DNA of 64,000 bases from Nocardia yamanashiensis NBRC 100130. GTDB lineage: Bacteria > Actinomycetota > Actinomycetes > Mycobacteriales > Mycobacteriaceae. The notes below the pieces were generated by a model. That model was not told the origin of the DNA. It was given only the letters and a program-made list of their open reading frames with translations, and did not search any database. Position numbers and translations under genes: made by a program. Positions 25,225-33,074 of the stretch are shown piece after piece (position 1 is the stretch's first letter; each line of letters opens with the position of its first letter). The stretch lies in the NCBI RefSeq assembly GCF_001613325.1, contig NZ_BDCD01000019.1, positions 1 through 64,000 on the forward strand, given 5' to 3'.

Positions 25225-27569
25225 CAGGCGGTTTCACCCGCTGCGCGTAGCAGCATCTCGCCGAAGACGCGCATCTGGTCGGCTCCGCCGTACCAGGAGG
25301 TCACCAGGTCGACCGCCGCGTGCCGGGTGCGGCGGGCGGCGCGGGCCAGGTCCGAGACGGTGATGTCGCCCGCTTCGGCTTGCAGGGCGGCGGCTTCGAG
25401 ATCCTGGCTGGCCACGAGCAGGCGCATGATCTCGGGGAGGCCGATGGAGGTGGAGCCCGGCTCACGGAAATCGGTCCGCACGGGAGCCGAATTCTCTTGG
25501 GCGCGTGCGCTTTCCCGGGCGGCGCGGCGGGACCTCGGCGGCGCGGCGGTGGCGCTGCGCGGGGTGGCCGCCGCGGATGATTCGCGCAGCGAGGGGCGAT
25601 CGGACAGCACTTCGGATTCTCCCGTTCGGTCCGGCGTGAGCTCGGATTCGCCTGCGATCCGCGGTGATTCGGCAGTCCGCCGACGCACGGACGAAAGCTG
25701 TTCCGCCGGTTCGTCGTTGGATTCGCGCCACGCGGGCTCGTCCCCGTTCGGTTCGCGCACGGGCTCGCCCACGGCTGCGGGCACGGCTGCCTCCGGGGCC
25801 GATATCGAATTCAGCTCCGCGGTGCGGGGTTCGGACAGTTCCGCGGTGGAGACCGACCGGCGGCGGCCCGGGCGCCAATCGTCGGAGGCCGCGGCGGCTT
25901 CGGCCGGGCTCGAATCAACGGCGGCCGCGGCGGCTTCGGCCGGGCGGGGTTTCGACTCCGGGACCAGATCGGCGGGCGGCAGCGAAGCGCTGAGTTCCAG
26001 TTCGGCCGTGGCGATCCGGGGCGTGGCGGCGGTACCCGTCGTCACCCGGCGCGGCGACGGCGGGACGGTCCCGGCGCGGCGCGCGGCCGGTTCGGCGGCC
26101 GCCGGGCGGCGCGTGGCCGGGTCTACCGCCGGCAGGCTCAGCGACGGCGTGGTGTCGGGACCGGCAGCGGCGGCATGCGTGGTGGCGGGCGCGGAACCGG
26201 CAATGGAATCAATGGATTCCGGGGCCTGGCCCAGGAATGCCGCGGGTGCGGCGTCGGCGCTGTCGGCGGGGGCACTGTGGAAGTCGGCGGCGGATCCGTG
26301 CCGGATCGCGGTCGCGGCGCGCGCGGATTCCATCGCGGCGAGATCCGGGGTGCGCGGCTCCGCTTCGGAGGTGGTGAAAGCCGGCATCCGGGCCGCTGCC
26401 GCGGCGGTGCTCCCGGTCGAATCCGTGGCGGGCGCGGAACCCGTCGTGGCCGAGTCGGTCTCCGACACGACCGGAATCGCGGGGCTGCCGGTCTCGCGCG
26501 CGGAGCGGTGGGCCGCCAGAGCGGATTCCATCCGGGCGGAGAGGGTTGCGGGGTCGTCCGACAGCAGGCCGGCCGCCACCGAATCCAGCAGGGAGCGGTA
26601 GGAGGACACCGAGGACTCGGCGGGCGGGAGATAGGACGCCGCATCGGCGGACGAACCCGTGCCGGATTGTTCGACCGCCGGGGGGACGCTGACGTCCGGT
26701 GCGGCGAAGGCATCGGCCATGGGAGTGGAACCGAAGGTAGCGGAGCCGGATTCGCCGGTGGCGAACGAAGTCGGCGCGAATTCGCCAGGGGTGCGGGTGG
26801 GCAGGGCCGCGGACGGCGGGGACAGCCGCGGCACCGGCTGGGCCGGTTCGGCCGGCGAGGTGTAGCCGGTCAGCCCGGCGGCGCCGGAAATGGATTCGGC
26901 CGCATTCGGGCTCGCGTATCCCGGCATCGAGTCGAAGCTGCCGCCCCGGGTGTACCCGAGCATCGGATCGACGCCGTTGACGCTCGAATAGCCGGCCGCC
27001 GGATCGGACCCGTTCACGCGCGGGTAGCCGCCCGCGGCATCGCCGCCGCTCGCACCCGAGTAACCGCCGGCGGAATCGAAACTGCTCGCGCCCGAATATC
27101 CGGTCCCGGAATCCACTCCGTTCACACCCGGGTAGCCGGGCGCGGGATCGATGCCGTTGATGCCCGCGTAGCTGGAGGCCGGATTGGCGGGAATCTGGTC
27201 CGAGTAGGCGATCGAGGGGGCGGCGTTGTCGCTGCCCGGGTAGCCGGGATCGGGGGCCGGCGTGCCGGTGAAGCCCGACCCCGGGTCGATGCCGTTCGAA
27301 CCCGTGAAGCGCGAAGCGCCCGGAATGACGTCGTTGCGGCCGGTGTAGGCGCGGCGCAGCACCGGCTCCACGGGGGCGTCGCCCGTCGTGGAGCGCGGGC
27401 TGGAGCCGTTGGTGAGAGCGCGGTTCGAGCCGGTGTCGATGCCGGTGAGCGGCGGGGTCGGCGCGGTGCCCGGGCCAGTGGGTTCCCCGTGGGTGAGGCG
27501 GTAGGTCTCCCGCCGGGCGTTCAGGGATTCACCCAGTCTGGTCGAGAAATCGGCATCCATGGGCGACAT
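25224..27569 (-). CDS. Large low-complexity hypothetical protein with 12-residue tandem repeats
   Basis: 781 residues from ATG at 27569 (another ATG at 27560); the frame is open a little further 5'. Order: a short charged N terminus (DFSTRLGESLNARRETYRL), then a Gly/Tyr/Asn/Asp repeat region (~134-229), a long Ser/Ala/Pro/Thr/Glu-rich disordered part (~230-690), and a folded helical C terminus (~710-781) with PEIMRLLVASQDLEAAALQA and a DLARAARRTRH stretch. No signal peptide or membrane segment, so it is probably cytoplasmic. The next gene codes for a copy of the C-terminal domain. I recognise no family; a scaffold or regulatory protein would fit the architecture. Confidence 0.65.
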   Translation of the reverse strand: MSPMDADFSTRLGESLNARRETYRLTHGEPTGPGTAPTPPLTGIDTGSNRALTNGSSPRSTTGDAPVEPVLRRAYTGRNDVIPGASRFTGSNGIDPGSGFTGTPAPDPGYPGSDNAAPSIAYSDQIPANPASSYAGINGIDPAPGYPGVNGVDSGTGYSGASSFDSAGGYSGASGGDAAGGYPRVNGSDPAAGYSSVNGVDPMLGYTRGGSFDSMPGYASPNAAESISGAAGLTGYTSPAEPAQPVPRLSPPSAALPTRTPGEFAPTSFATGESGSATFGSTPMADAFAAPDVSVPPAVEQSGTGSSADAASYLPPAESSVSSYRSLLDSVAAGLLSDDPATLSARMESALAAHRSARETGSPAIPVVSETDSATTGSAPATDSTGSTAAAAARMPAFTTSEAEPRTPDLAAMESARAATAIRHGSAADFHSAPADSADAAPAAFLGQAPESIDSIAGSAPATTHAAAAGPDTTPSLSLPAVDPATRRPAAAEPAARRAGTVPPSPRRVTTGTAATPRIATAELELSASLPPADLVPESKPRPAEAAAAAVDSSPAEAAAASDDWRPGRRRSVSTAELSEPRTAELNSISAPEAAVPAAVGEPVREPNGDEPAWRESNDEPAEQLSSVRRRTAESPRIAGESELTPDRTGESEVLSDRPSLRESSAAATPRSATAAPPRSRRAARESARAQENSAPVRTDFREPGSTSIGLPEIMRLLVASQDLEAAALQAEAGDITVSDLARAARRTRHAAVDLVTSWYGGADQMRVFGEMLLRAAGETA
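26883..27170 (-). repeat. Eight tandem 36-base (12-residue) coding repeats
   Basis: Eight successive 12-residue units, each starting with Tyr and ending with Gly: YAGINGIDPAPG, YPGVNGVDSGTG, YSGASSFDSAGG, YSGASGGDAAGG, YPRVNGSDPAAG, YSSVNGVDPMLG, YTRGGSFDSMPG, YASPNAAESISG. The pattern is roughly Y-x-G-x-N-G-x-D-x-x-x-G, and the unit length never varies. Copies have diverged in sequence but kept the register, so the length itself seems to be under selection. Confidence 0.85.
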
Positions 27570-27650
27570 TCTTACCGTTGCACCGGGTGGGGTGCGACTC
27601 GGGATGTTGCGAAAGCTATTCACGAGCAACGGTATTGGGGCATTGACGAA

Positions 27651-28886
27651 TCAGCATTTGACGGGCGCCGGTTCCCCCCGCAAGCGCGCATCCAGCCACA
27701 ATAGGGCAGCCGGGACGCCGAAGACGGCCGCGGAAAGGTGTTCCGGGGAGATGTTGGAATCGGTTTGCAGGCGGACTCCGGCGGCGCAGTAGCGGCGATC
27801 GGTGTTGACGATGGCGTCCACCGGAATCAGCGGATCGCTGCCGGAATGCCATTCGAAAACCGGCATATTCGGGATGCCGTCGAAGAATTCCAGACTGTTC
27901 TCCTCCAGCACCGCCTGCACGTTCGGATCGTCGACCATGGAGGTGCTGGCGGCGAATTCGCGAGCGCTGCGGCCCGCGCCGATCAGCATGATCTCGTTGG
28001 TGCAGCCGTTCGCCATGGCGTCGCGGGTGGTCAAGCCGAGTTGATTCATCTGGGTGCTCACCGGCAGCCGGTCCGGATATTCGCGTTCCAGCCCGATCGC
28101 CGCGGCCATGGCCAGGCCGAAGGCCGGATGCGGTTGCATGCCGATGGCGCGCACCATGCTGACCAGGTTCATCGGCACGCCGCCGTAGGCCGCGCCCGCG
28201 ATCCGCAGTTCGGGCGCGTAGGTGGGCGCCAGCGCCGCCGCCCACGCGGTCGCCATGCCGCCGCCGGAGTAGCCGGTCATGGCGACCGGGCTGGCGGCCA
28301 GCCCCAGTTCGGAAACCCGCTGCGCCGCACGGATTCCGTCGAGGGTGATCTGACCGCCCAGCTTGGCCGCTCCGTAGGCGAAATTCGGGCCCAGGTGGTC
28401 GGGCAGCGCGATGGACCAGCCGCGCCGCAGCACCGCGTTCAGCGCGATCGCCTCGCGCACCACGAGTTTCGGGTCCGAGGTGTACAGCACCTTCGATACC
28501 GCGCAGTCCGCGCCGAGGCCGTTGATGATGTGCTGATAGGACAGCAGCGGACCGTTCACCTGATGCTCGCGCGGGGTGAGCACGGTGGTGACGGCGGCGA
28601 TGGGTTTGCCCTGCGAGCTGGTGGAGCGGAATTTGACCAGGGTGACCGAGGTTTCGGGGAACATCGGGTTGGCGGGCATGGCCCGGGTTTCGAGAACGTC
28701 GCCGGGAGCCTGGTTTTCGAGGCCGGCGGGCTGGGCGTAGAAGGGGTCCGGGTCGGGCCGCGGATAGGCGGGCTCGGCCACCGCGGCCGGGCTGGTCAGG
28801 GTCAGCGGCACGGTGGCGGTCAGGGCGATCGCCGTCATCATGGTCACCGCTCGCGCCCAGCCACGTAGCAATCGTCCGGCGTTCAC
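27651..28886 (-). CDS. Secretory lipase family (LIP) alpha/beta-hydrolase
   Basis: 411 residues. GTG start with GGAGG five bases upstream; an out-of-frame ATG overlaps it. Signal peptide with AVA-EP at ~36. The nucleophile elbow is GYSGGG near 206 and a catalytic-acid region reads EWHSGSDPLIPVD, the layout of the secretory lipases (PF03583). The substrate would be a long-chain ester outside the cell. It lies downstream of a TetR gene on the same strand, and an AGACCG/CGGTCT palindrome sits in the gap, so repression by that TetR is likely. The large low-complexity gene follows after about 80 bases. Confidence 0.85.
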   Translation of the reverse strand: MNAGRLLRGWARAVTMMTAIALTATVPLTLTSPAAVAEPAYPRPDPDPFYAQPAGLENQAPGDVLETRAMPANPMFPETSVTLVKFRSTSSQGKPIAAVTTVLTPREHQVNGPLLSYQHIINGLGADCAVSKVLYTSDPKLVVREAIALNAVLRRGWSIALPDHLGPNFAYGAAKLGGQITLDGIRAAQRVSELGLAASPVAMTGYSGGGMATAWAAALAPTYAPELRIAGAAYGGVPMNLVSMVRAIGMQPHPAFGLAMAAAIGLEREYPDRLPVSTQMNQLGLTTRDAMANGCTNEIMLIGAGRSAREFAASTSMVDDPNVQAVLEENSLEFFDGIPNMPVFEWHSGSDPLIPVDAIVNTDRRYCAAGVRLQTDSNISPEHLSAAVFGVPAALLWLDARLRGEPAPVKC

Positions 28887-28993
28887 TCATGCCTCCACGA
28901 GAATTCGCAGCAAATGCGGATATACAACGTTTCAGAACGAGTGTCCCGAGAATGGGACGAAAGGTATAGCGACACGCCAGCAAACGATTTGAG

Positions 28994-29007
28994 AGACCGG
29001 GCGGTCT
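28994..29007. promoter_or_regulatory. TetR-type operator between tetR and the lipase gene
   Basis: AGACCG and CGGTCT around GG, a perfect 6-bp inverted repeat about 110 bases before the lipase start. A second site with the same GACCG half and the same 2-base centre stands at 30053-30070 upstream of the SPW-tetR pair, so both are probably bound by the regulator encoded between them. Confidence 0.6.
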
Positions 29008-29018
29008 GTTCGCTGGAT

Positions 29019-29648
29019 TCAGCCCAGCTGCGTCATGCCCGCCGCCACCACCTGCGCCACATTCATGACCTCATCGGCGGTCGGCAGCGTCAGGCCGTCC
29101 AGGGCGTGCAGGCGATCGGTGCTCGCGATGGCGAACATGGCCGACACCCACGCCGCCGCGCACGCGCGCAGCGTACCCGGCTGCACCGGCACCGGAGCGC
29201 TCGCCTGCAATACCCGGGCGGTGACGTCGAGCAGCTGATCGCGCATGCGGCGCAATTGCTTCCGCACATCGGGATGGGTATCGGCCTCGCGCCACATGAT
29301 GACGCGCAGCACCGAGGAATGATGATCGCGCAGATTCACCGCGGCATCCAGATTCACCAGGCTCTTCGCCGGATCACCCGAGACGACCACCTCGAAGATG
29401 TCGTCGATCGGCTGCGGCGGTACGCGTTCGGCCATGAGCGCCGACAGAATCGCGTCCTTGGTGGGGAAGTAGTAGAACACCAGACCCTTGGGAACGCCGG
29501 CCGCGGTCGCGATGGCCGCGGTCGGCGTGGCATCGAACCCCTGTGCCGCGAAAAGGGTTTCGGCGGCATCCAGGATGAGCTGACGGGCGTCGCCATCGGT
29601 TTTCTTGCTCCGGCGACGCCCCGCTCGGGGGGCACGAGGCATCTGCAT
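29019..29648 (-). CDS. TetR family transcriptional regulator
   Basis: 209 residues from the ATG that overlaps the stop of the SPW protein (TGATG); an upstream start would lie inside that gene. After a basic N terminus (RAGRRRSKK) comes the helix-turn-helix: TPTAAIATAAGVPKGLVFYY then FPTKDAIL. The C-terminal ligand domain is unassigned. Translational coupling to the SPW gene, one operator in front of that pair and one before the downstream lipase suggest autoregulation plus control of the lipase. The inducer is unknown; a lipid or fatty acid would be consistent with a lipase target. Confidence 0.85.
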   Translation of the reverse strand: MQMPRAPRAGRRRSKKTDGDARQLILDAAETLFAAQGFDATPTAAIATAAGVPKGLVFYYFPTKDAILSALMAERVPPQPIDDIFEVVVSGDPAKSLVNLDAAVNLRDHHSSVLRVIMWREADTHPDVRKQLRRMRDQLLDVTARVLQASAPVPVQPGTLRACAAAWVSAMFAIASTDRLHALDGLTLPTADEVMNVAQVVAAGMTQLG

Positions 29649-30001
29649 CAGTGATGCGTCACCGCGTGCAGACGGGTCGACACGGCCGGCATCGCGGCCA
29701 GTGCGATCACTACCGTCAGTGCGCCCACCACCCACGCGGTCCATGAAGCACCACTGTAGTTGTCGAAGCTCATCACCCACGGGGAGACGAACAACAGCAC
29801 ACCCAGCAGACCGAGCACGTAATCGGCGGTGTCGGACAGGACCTTGGCCATGCGGCCGAGTCCGGTGGCGGCGATGAGCACGCCGAGGACCACGAGGGTC
29901 CAGAAGGCCTTGTCACTGTGGTCGACCCAGAGGGTGGACAGGGCGGTGAAAGCGCCGAGTACTACAGCCACAGCGTCCTGTGTGCGGCTCTCGGTGAACA
30001 T
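29648..30001 (-). CDS. SPW-repeat integral membrane protein
   Basis: 117 residues from ATG with AAGGAGG seven bases upstream; the frame is open 39 codons further but that part has no ribosome binding site. Four predicted membrane helices. The SPW motif is seen in LLFVSPWVMSF, followed by NYSGASWTAWVVGALTVVIA, the signature of the SPW-repeat family. Its function is not known. It is the first gene of a two-gene unit with the TetR regulator. Confidence 0.85.
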   Translation of the reverse strand: MFTESRTQDAVAVVLGAFTALSTLWVDHSDKAFWTLVVLGVLIAATGLGRMAKVLSDTADYVLGLLGVLLFVSPWVMSFDNYSGASWTAWVVGALTVVIALAAMPAVSTRLHAVTHH

Positions 30002-30052
30002 GATGTGCCTCCTTAAAGGCTGAGGATATGTCCTGCTTCCGTTGTATTCCTG

Positions 30053-30070
30053 ATTGACCGCCCGATCAAT
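30053..30070. promoter_or_regulatory. TetR-type operator upstream of the SPW-tetR operon
   Basis: ATTGACCG and CGATCAAT around CC, 8-bp arms with one mismatch. It lies 52 bases before the SPW start in the gap shared with the divergent ferredoxin reductase gene. Spacing and GACCG half-site match the palindrome at 28994-29007. Confidence 0.6.
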
Positions 30071-30156
30071 AAATGCCCGGCTACGATTCAGCACCAGCTC
30101 GGGTGTGGTGCGGGACACAGCGCCGCGCGCCGCGATGAACAGATATGGTTTGCGCT

Positions 30157-31362
30157 ATGTCACAGTCGGTGGAACACGTTCTAATTGTTGGCGCGGGGCT
30201 GGCGGGCCTGCGCACCGCCGAGGAACTCCGCCGGGCTGGTTACGCGGGTGAAATCACCCTCCTGGGCGATGAGGATCGACCGCCGTACGACCGGCCGCCG
30301 CTGTCCAAACAGTACGTTCGCGGCGAAACCGACGACACCGTGCTGCGGCCCGCCGAATTCTTCGCCGAACAGCGCATCACGCTGCGCTTGGGGACCGCTG
30401 CCACCAGTGTCGATACGGCGGCGCGCGAGGTGGCGCTGGCCGACGGTTCGCGGATCGGCTACGACCGGTTGATCATCGCGACCGGACTGCGCCCGCGGCG
30501 GATTCCGGGGCTGCCCGAGGCGGCCGGGGTGCACGTGCTGCGTTCGCATGCCGATGCGGCGGCCCTGCGCGAACACCTCGCTACCGCCACGCGCGCGGTG
30601 GTGGTCGGCGGCGGGTTCATCGGCTGCGAGCTCACCGCCAGCTTCCGCGCCCGCGGCCTCGACGTGACCCTGATCGAACCCCAGCCCACTCCCCTGGCCG
30701 CCGCCCTCGGTGAGGAGATCGGCGGGCTGGTGGCGCGGCTGCACGTCGAGGAAGGCGTCGACCTGCGCTGCGGTATCGGCGTCGCCGGCATCGTGACCGA
30801 GAACGGCGGTGACGCAGGCGAATCCGTCACCGGCGTCCAGCTGACCGACGGCAGCGTGGTGGACGCCGATCTGGTGGTCATCGGCATCGGCTCGATCCCG
30901 GTGACCGACTGGCTCGCCGACTCCGGCATCCCACTGGCCGCACCCGCCGAAGGCGGCGGCGTGCTCACCGACGAGACCGGGCGCACCGCCGTGGACGGCG
31001 TCTGGGCGGTCGGCGACGTGGCTTCCTGGCCGCACGCCACCGGGCGCAACAAACGCGTCGAACACTGGACCAATGCGGGCGAGCAGGCCACCCTGCTGGC
31101 CAATGCGCTACTGGGCACGGAAGCGGCTGCGGGCGTACAGGTTCCGTACGTGTGGAGCGATCAGTACGACATGAAGATCCAGGTGCTCGGCATTCCGGCG
31201 CTCGCCGACGAAGTGCAGATCATCGAGGACAAGGGCCGAAAGTTCCTGGCCCACTACCTCCGTGGGGACACCCTCGTCGCGGTCGTCGGCGCGAGCATGA
31301 CCGGCAAGGTGATGAAGATGCGCGCCCAGCTGGCCGCGGGCGTCGCCGCCGCGATCGGCTGA
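30157..31362 (+). CDS. NAD(P)H:ferredoxin reductase of the oxygenase/P450-partner type
   Basis: 401 residues from ATG at 30157; ATG at 30145 and GTG at 30169 are also possible, and none has a clear ribosome binding site. Two Rossmann dinucleotide folds: VLIVGAGLAGLRTA near 7 (FAD) and AVVVGGGFIGCELTA near 150 (NADH), the conserved FAD-binding stretch VDGVWAVGDVASW near 290, and a reductase C-terminal domain. This is the rhodocoxin/putidaredoxin-reductase fold, which reduces a small ferredoxin for a P450 or Rieske oxygenase. No ferredoxin or oxygenase gene is adjacent. A KstR-like box overlaps the first codons, which points to a role in steroid breakdown. Confidence 0.85.
   Translation: MSQSVEHVLIVGAGLAGLRTAEELRRAGYAGEITLLGDEDRPPYDRPPLSKQYVRGETDDTVLRPAEFFAEQRITLRLGTAATSVDTAAREVALADGSRIGYDRLIIATGLRPRRIPGLPEAAGVHVLRSHADAAALREHLATATRAVVVGGGFIGCELTASFRARGLDVTLIEPQPTPLAAALGEEIGGLVARLHVEEGVDLRCGIGVAGIVTENGGDAGESVTGVQLTDGSVVDADLVVIGIGSIPVTDWLADSGIPLAAPAEGGGVLTDETGRTAVDGVWAVGDVASWPHATGRNKRVEHWTNAGEQATLLANALLGTEAAAGVQVPYVWSDQYDMKIQVLGIPALADEVQIIEDKGRKFLAHYLRGDTLVAVVGASMTGKVMKMRAQLAAGVAAAIG
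30170..30183. promoter_or_regulatory. KstR-like box over the start of the ferredoxin reductase gene
   Basis: TGGAACACGTTCTA fits TnnAACnnGTTnnA. It lies inside the reading frame at about codons 5-9 if the ATG at 30157 is used, or next to the start codon if the GTG at 30169 is used. The core AGAACACGTTCT is less symmetric than in the box at 21222. A chance match in coding sequence cannot be excluded. Confidence 0.5.
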
Positions 31363-31450
31363 GCGCCCTCGTCGTCCCGAGCATGCTTCCAGCGGCGAAC
31401 CACATCCGCGTGTATGCCGGCTGAGCGCGCCGGAACGACGGAGGGTGCGC

Positions 31451-31807
31451 CTACGCCGGGTGTTCGGCGGTCGCGGCGGCGCGCAGCTTGGCGGCGCGTT
31501 CACGCGGGTGGTAGTCCGGTCCGACGCCCTCGACGAGGACCAGATCGCCGTCGATGTGGTCGGTGCGCAGGTGGATGATCTCGCGGTAGGCCGGTGAGGC
31601 GTACCAGGCGCGGGCGGTGTCGAGGTCCGGGAACTCGATCAGCACCATGCTGCCGGACCAATCCCCCTCGACCACCTCCACCGGCGGGCCGTGAATGACG
31701 AAGCGGCCGTCGAAGGGGTCGAGGGTCTCCTGCACCCGCTCGATGTATTCGATGATCTCCGGATGCGGGCGGCGGACGCGCAGATGGGCGAAACCGTAGA
31801 CGGTCAT
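31451..31807 (-). CDS. DUF1330 family protein
   Basis: 118 residues, ATG with GAAGGA about 10 bases upstream. A dimeric ferredoxin-like alpha/beta fold: GFAHLRVRRPHPEIIEYIER, then GRFVIHGPPVEVVEGDW, VLIEFPDLDTARAWYASPAY and a C-terminal charged tail. The IEFPD...ARAWY segment is the DUF1330 signature. Function is not established for the family. It is convergent with the ferredoxin reductase (88-base gap) and divergent from the racemase gene. Confidence 0.8.
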   Translation of the reverse strand: MTVYGFAHLRVRRPHPEIIEYIERVQETLDPFDGRFVIHGPPVEVVEGDWSGSMVLIEFPDLDTARAWYASPAYREIIHLRTDHIDGDLVLVEGVGPDYHPRERAAKLRAAATAEHPA

Positions 31808-31943
31808 GGGCGTTCCTTCGGGCGAGGCGATCCCCCGACGGTAGGGCGCGATGGCCCGGCAGCCAATTACCCCGCAGGTAAAGCGGGGTGCGGGCGCCCC
31901 GAGCCGACCCGCGGTTCGCGCCGGAGCGGTCCCTTTCACTACC

Positions 31944-32723
31944 GTGACTGATGTGATCGTCGCGCTCATCGATTCCGGCCTGGGCCTGCTGCCCACCGCC
32001 GCATGGTTGCGGAAGCTGCGGCCCGATCTCGATCTGCTGCTGCAAACCGATCCCGACGGTGCGCCGTGGGGACCGAAACCCGAGCAGTGGGTCGTCGACC
32101 GGGTCCTCGAGACCGCGCGCACCTCCCTGCGCGAGGGCGCGGAAGTCATTGTGCTGCCCTGCAATACGGCCAGCGTGACCGCGCTGGAACAGGTGCGCGC
32201 CGAGGTCGGTCCGGACGTGCCGGTGATCGGCACCGTCCCCGCCATCAAACCCGCCGCCGCCGCTTGCCGCACGGTTGCCGTCTGGGCGACCGCCGCCACC
32301 ACCGCCAGCGCTTATCAAGCCGACCTGATCGCCAAGTTCGGCGGCGACGCCGCAGTCACCGGCGTGGCCTGCCACGGACTCGCCGACGCCATTGACCGCG
32401 GGGATCTGCCCGCCATCACCGAGGCCATCGCCAGCGCCGCCGCCCGCACCCCGGCCGATACCGAGGGCATCGTGCTCGGCTGCACCCACTACCCCCTGGT
32501 GCTCGATGCCATCCTCGCCGCGCTCCCCCGCGGCGTGCGGATCTTCGACAGCGCCGAAGCGGTGGCGGGACAGACCCTGCGCCGCATGGACGCCCTCGGC
32601 CGCCCCACCGCCGGCGCCGGCACCGTCCGCGTGCTCTCTTCCGGCCGGCCCGGCGAATTGCCCTCCGCCGCAGCGGCTTTCGATTCCGGCCTGCTGCTCG
32701 GGGCGCTGCCCGTCCACACCTGA
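31944..32723 (+). CDS. Glutamate/aspartate racemase family protein
   Basis: 259 residues from GTG at 31944 (GGAGCGG 15 bases upstream; GTG at 31953 is an alternative). Motifs of the cofactor-independent racemases: ALIDSGLGLL near 8, LPCNTAS near 70 and GCTHYP near 183, the last two holding the two catalytic cysteines. It could be MurI, which makes D-Glu for peptidoglycan, but the N-terminal motif is looser than in typical MurI (DSGLGLL, not DSGVGGL) and the gene is not beside rph or other usual murI neighbours. A second racemase of unknown substrate is equally likely. Confidence 0.7.
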   Translation: MTDVIVALIDSGLGLLPTAAWLRKLRPDLDLLLQTDPDGAPWGPKPEQWVVDRVLETARTSLREGAEVIVLPCNTASVTALEQVRAEVGPDVPVIGTVPAIKPAAAACRTVAVWATAATTASAYQADLIAKFGGDAAVTGVACHGLADAIDRGDLPAITEAIASAAARTPADTEGIVLGCTHYPLVLDAILAALPRGVRIFDSAEAVAGQTLRRMDALGRPTAGAGTVRVLSSGRPGELPSAAAAFDSGLLLGALPVHT

Positions 32724-32759
32724 CCGTTTGATCCGCGCTCACCCGGGCAGAACCCCGGC

Positions 32760-32996
32760 ATGAGCGAAGAGGAACGGCGGATCCACGCGGAATCCGCGAA
32801 ACAGGACGAGCGCGAGATGATCCCGGAACCCGAGATCGAGGAGAAGCACCGCAAGCGGGCGCACGAGATGGCCGAGGCGTACAAGGACGAGCGGCCGTTG
32901 ACCGTCATGCCGGGTACGGACGGCATGGTTTCGGGCACCGCGGTCACCGACTGGGTGGACGAGCAGGGGCGGCCCATATTCGGCAAAGACGCCTGA
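32760..32996 (+). CDS. Small charged hypothetical protein
   Basis: 78 residues. The first half is a highly charged helix (EEKHRKRAHEMAEAYKDERP), the second half a short possible strand region (GMVSGTAVTDWVDEQGRPIF). No signal or membrane segment. It starts 36 bases after the racemase gene and may be cotranscribed. Not recognised. Confidence 0.6.
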   Translation: MSEEERRIHAESAKQDEREMIPEPEIEEKHRKRAHEMAEAYKDERPLTVMPGTDGMVSGTAVTDWVDEQGRPIFGKDA

Positions 32997-33003
32997 AAAG
33001 GCA

Positions 33004-33035
33004 AACGGCGCCGCTCCTTTCGGAGCGACGCCGTT
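33004..33035 (-). terminator. Intrinsic terminator of the str operon (after tuf)
   Basis: Stem AACGGCG + CGCTCC pairing with GGAGCG + CGCCGTT, one bulge pair, loop TTTC. On the minus strand it is followed by TTTGCCTTTT. It begins 39 bases past the tuf stop. It may also stop reading from the plus-strand small gene, though no T-run follows on that side. Confidence 0.75.
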
Positions 33036-33074
33036 CGACTAGCGATTCAGCGAATCACCAGGTGATTTCGGAAA

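Noticed and set aside
26175..27704. 509-codon plus-strand frame opposite the low-complexity protein.
   Set aside because: Mostly Gly/Arg, a shadow of the Pro/Ala/Ser-rich minus-strand gene, which has the coupled downstream gene and a conserved C-terminal domain.
31366..31395. Intact terminator after the ferredoxin reductase gene.
   Set aside because: Only the left arm and loop resemble the perfect hairpin at 62363; the right arm is decayed and does not pair well, so it is not called as a terminator.
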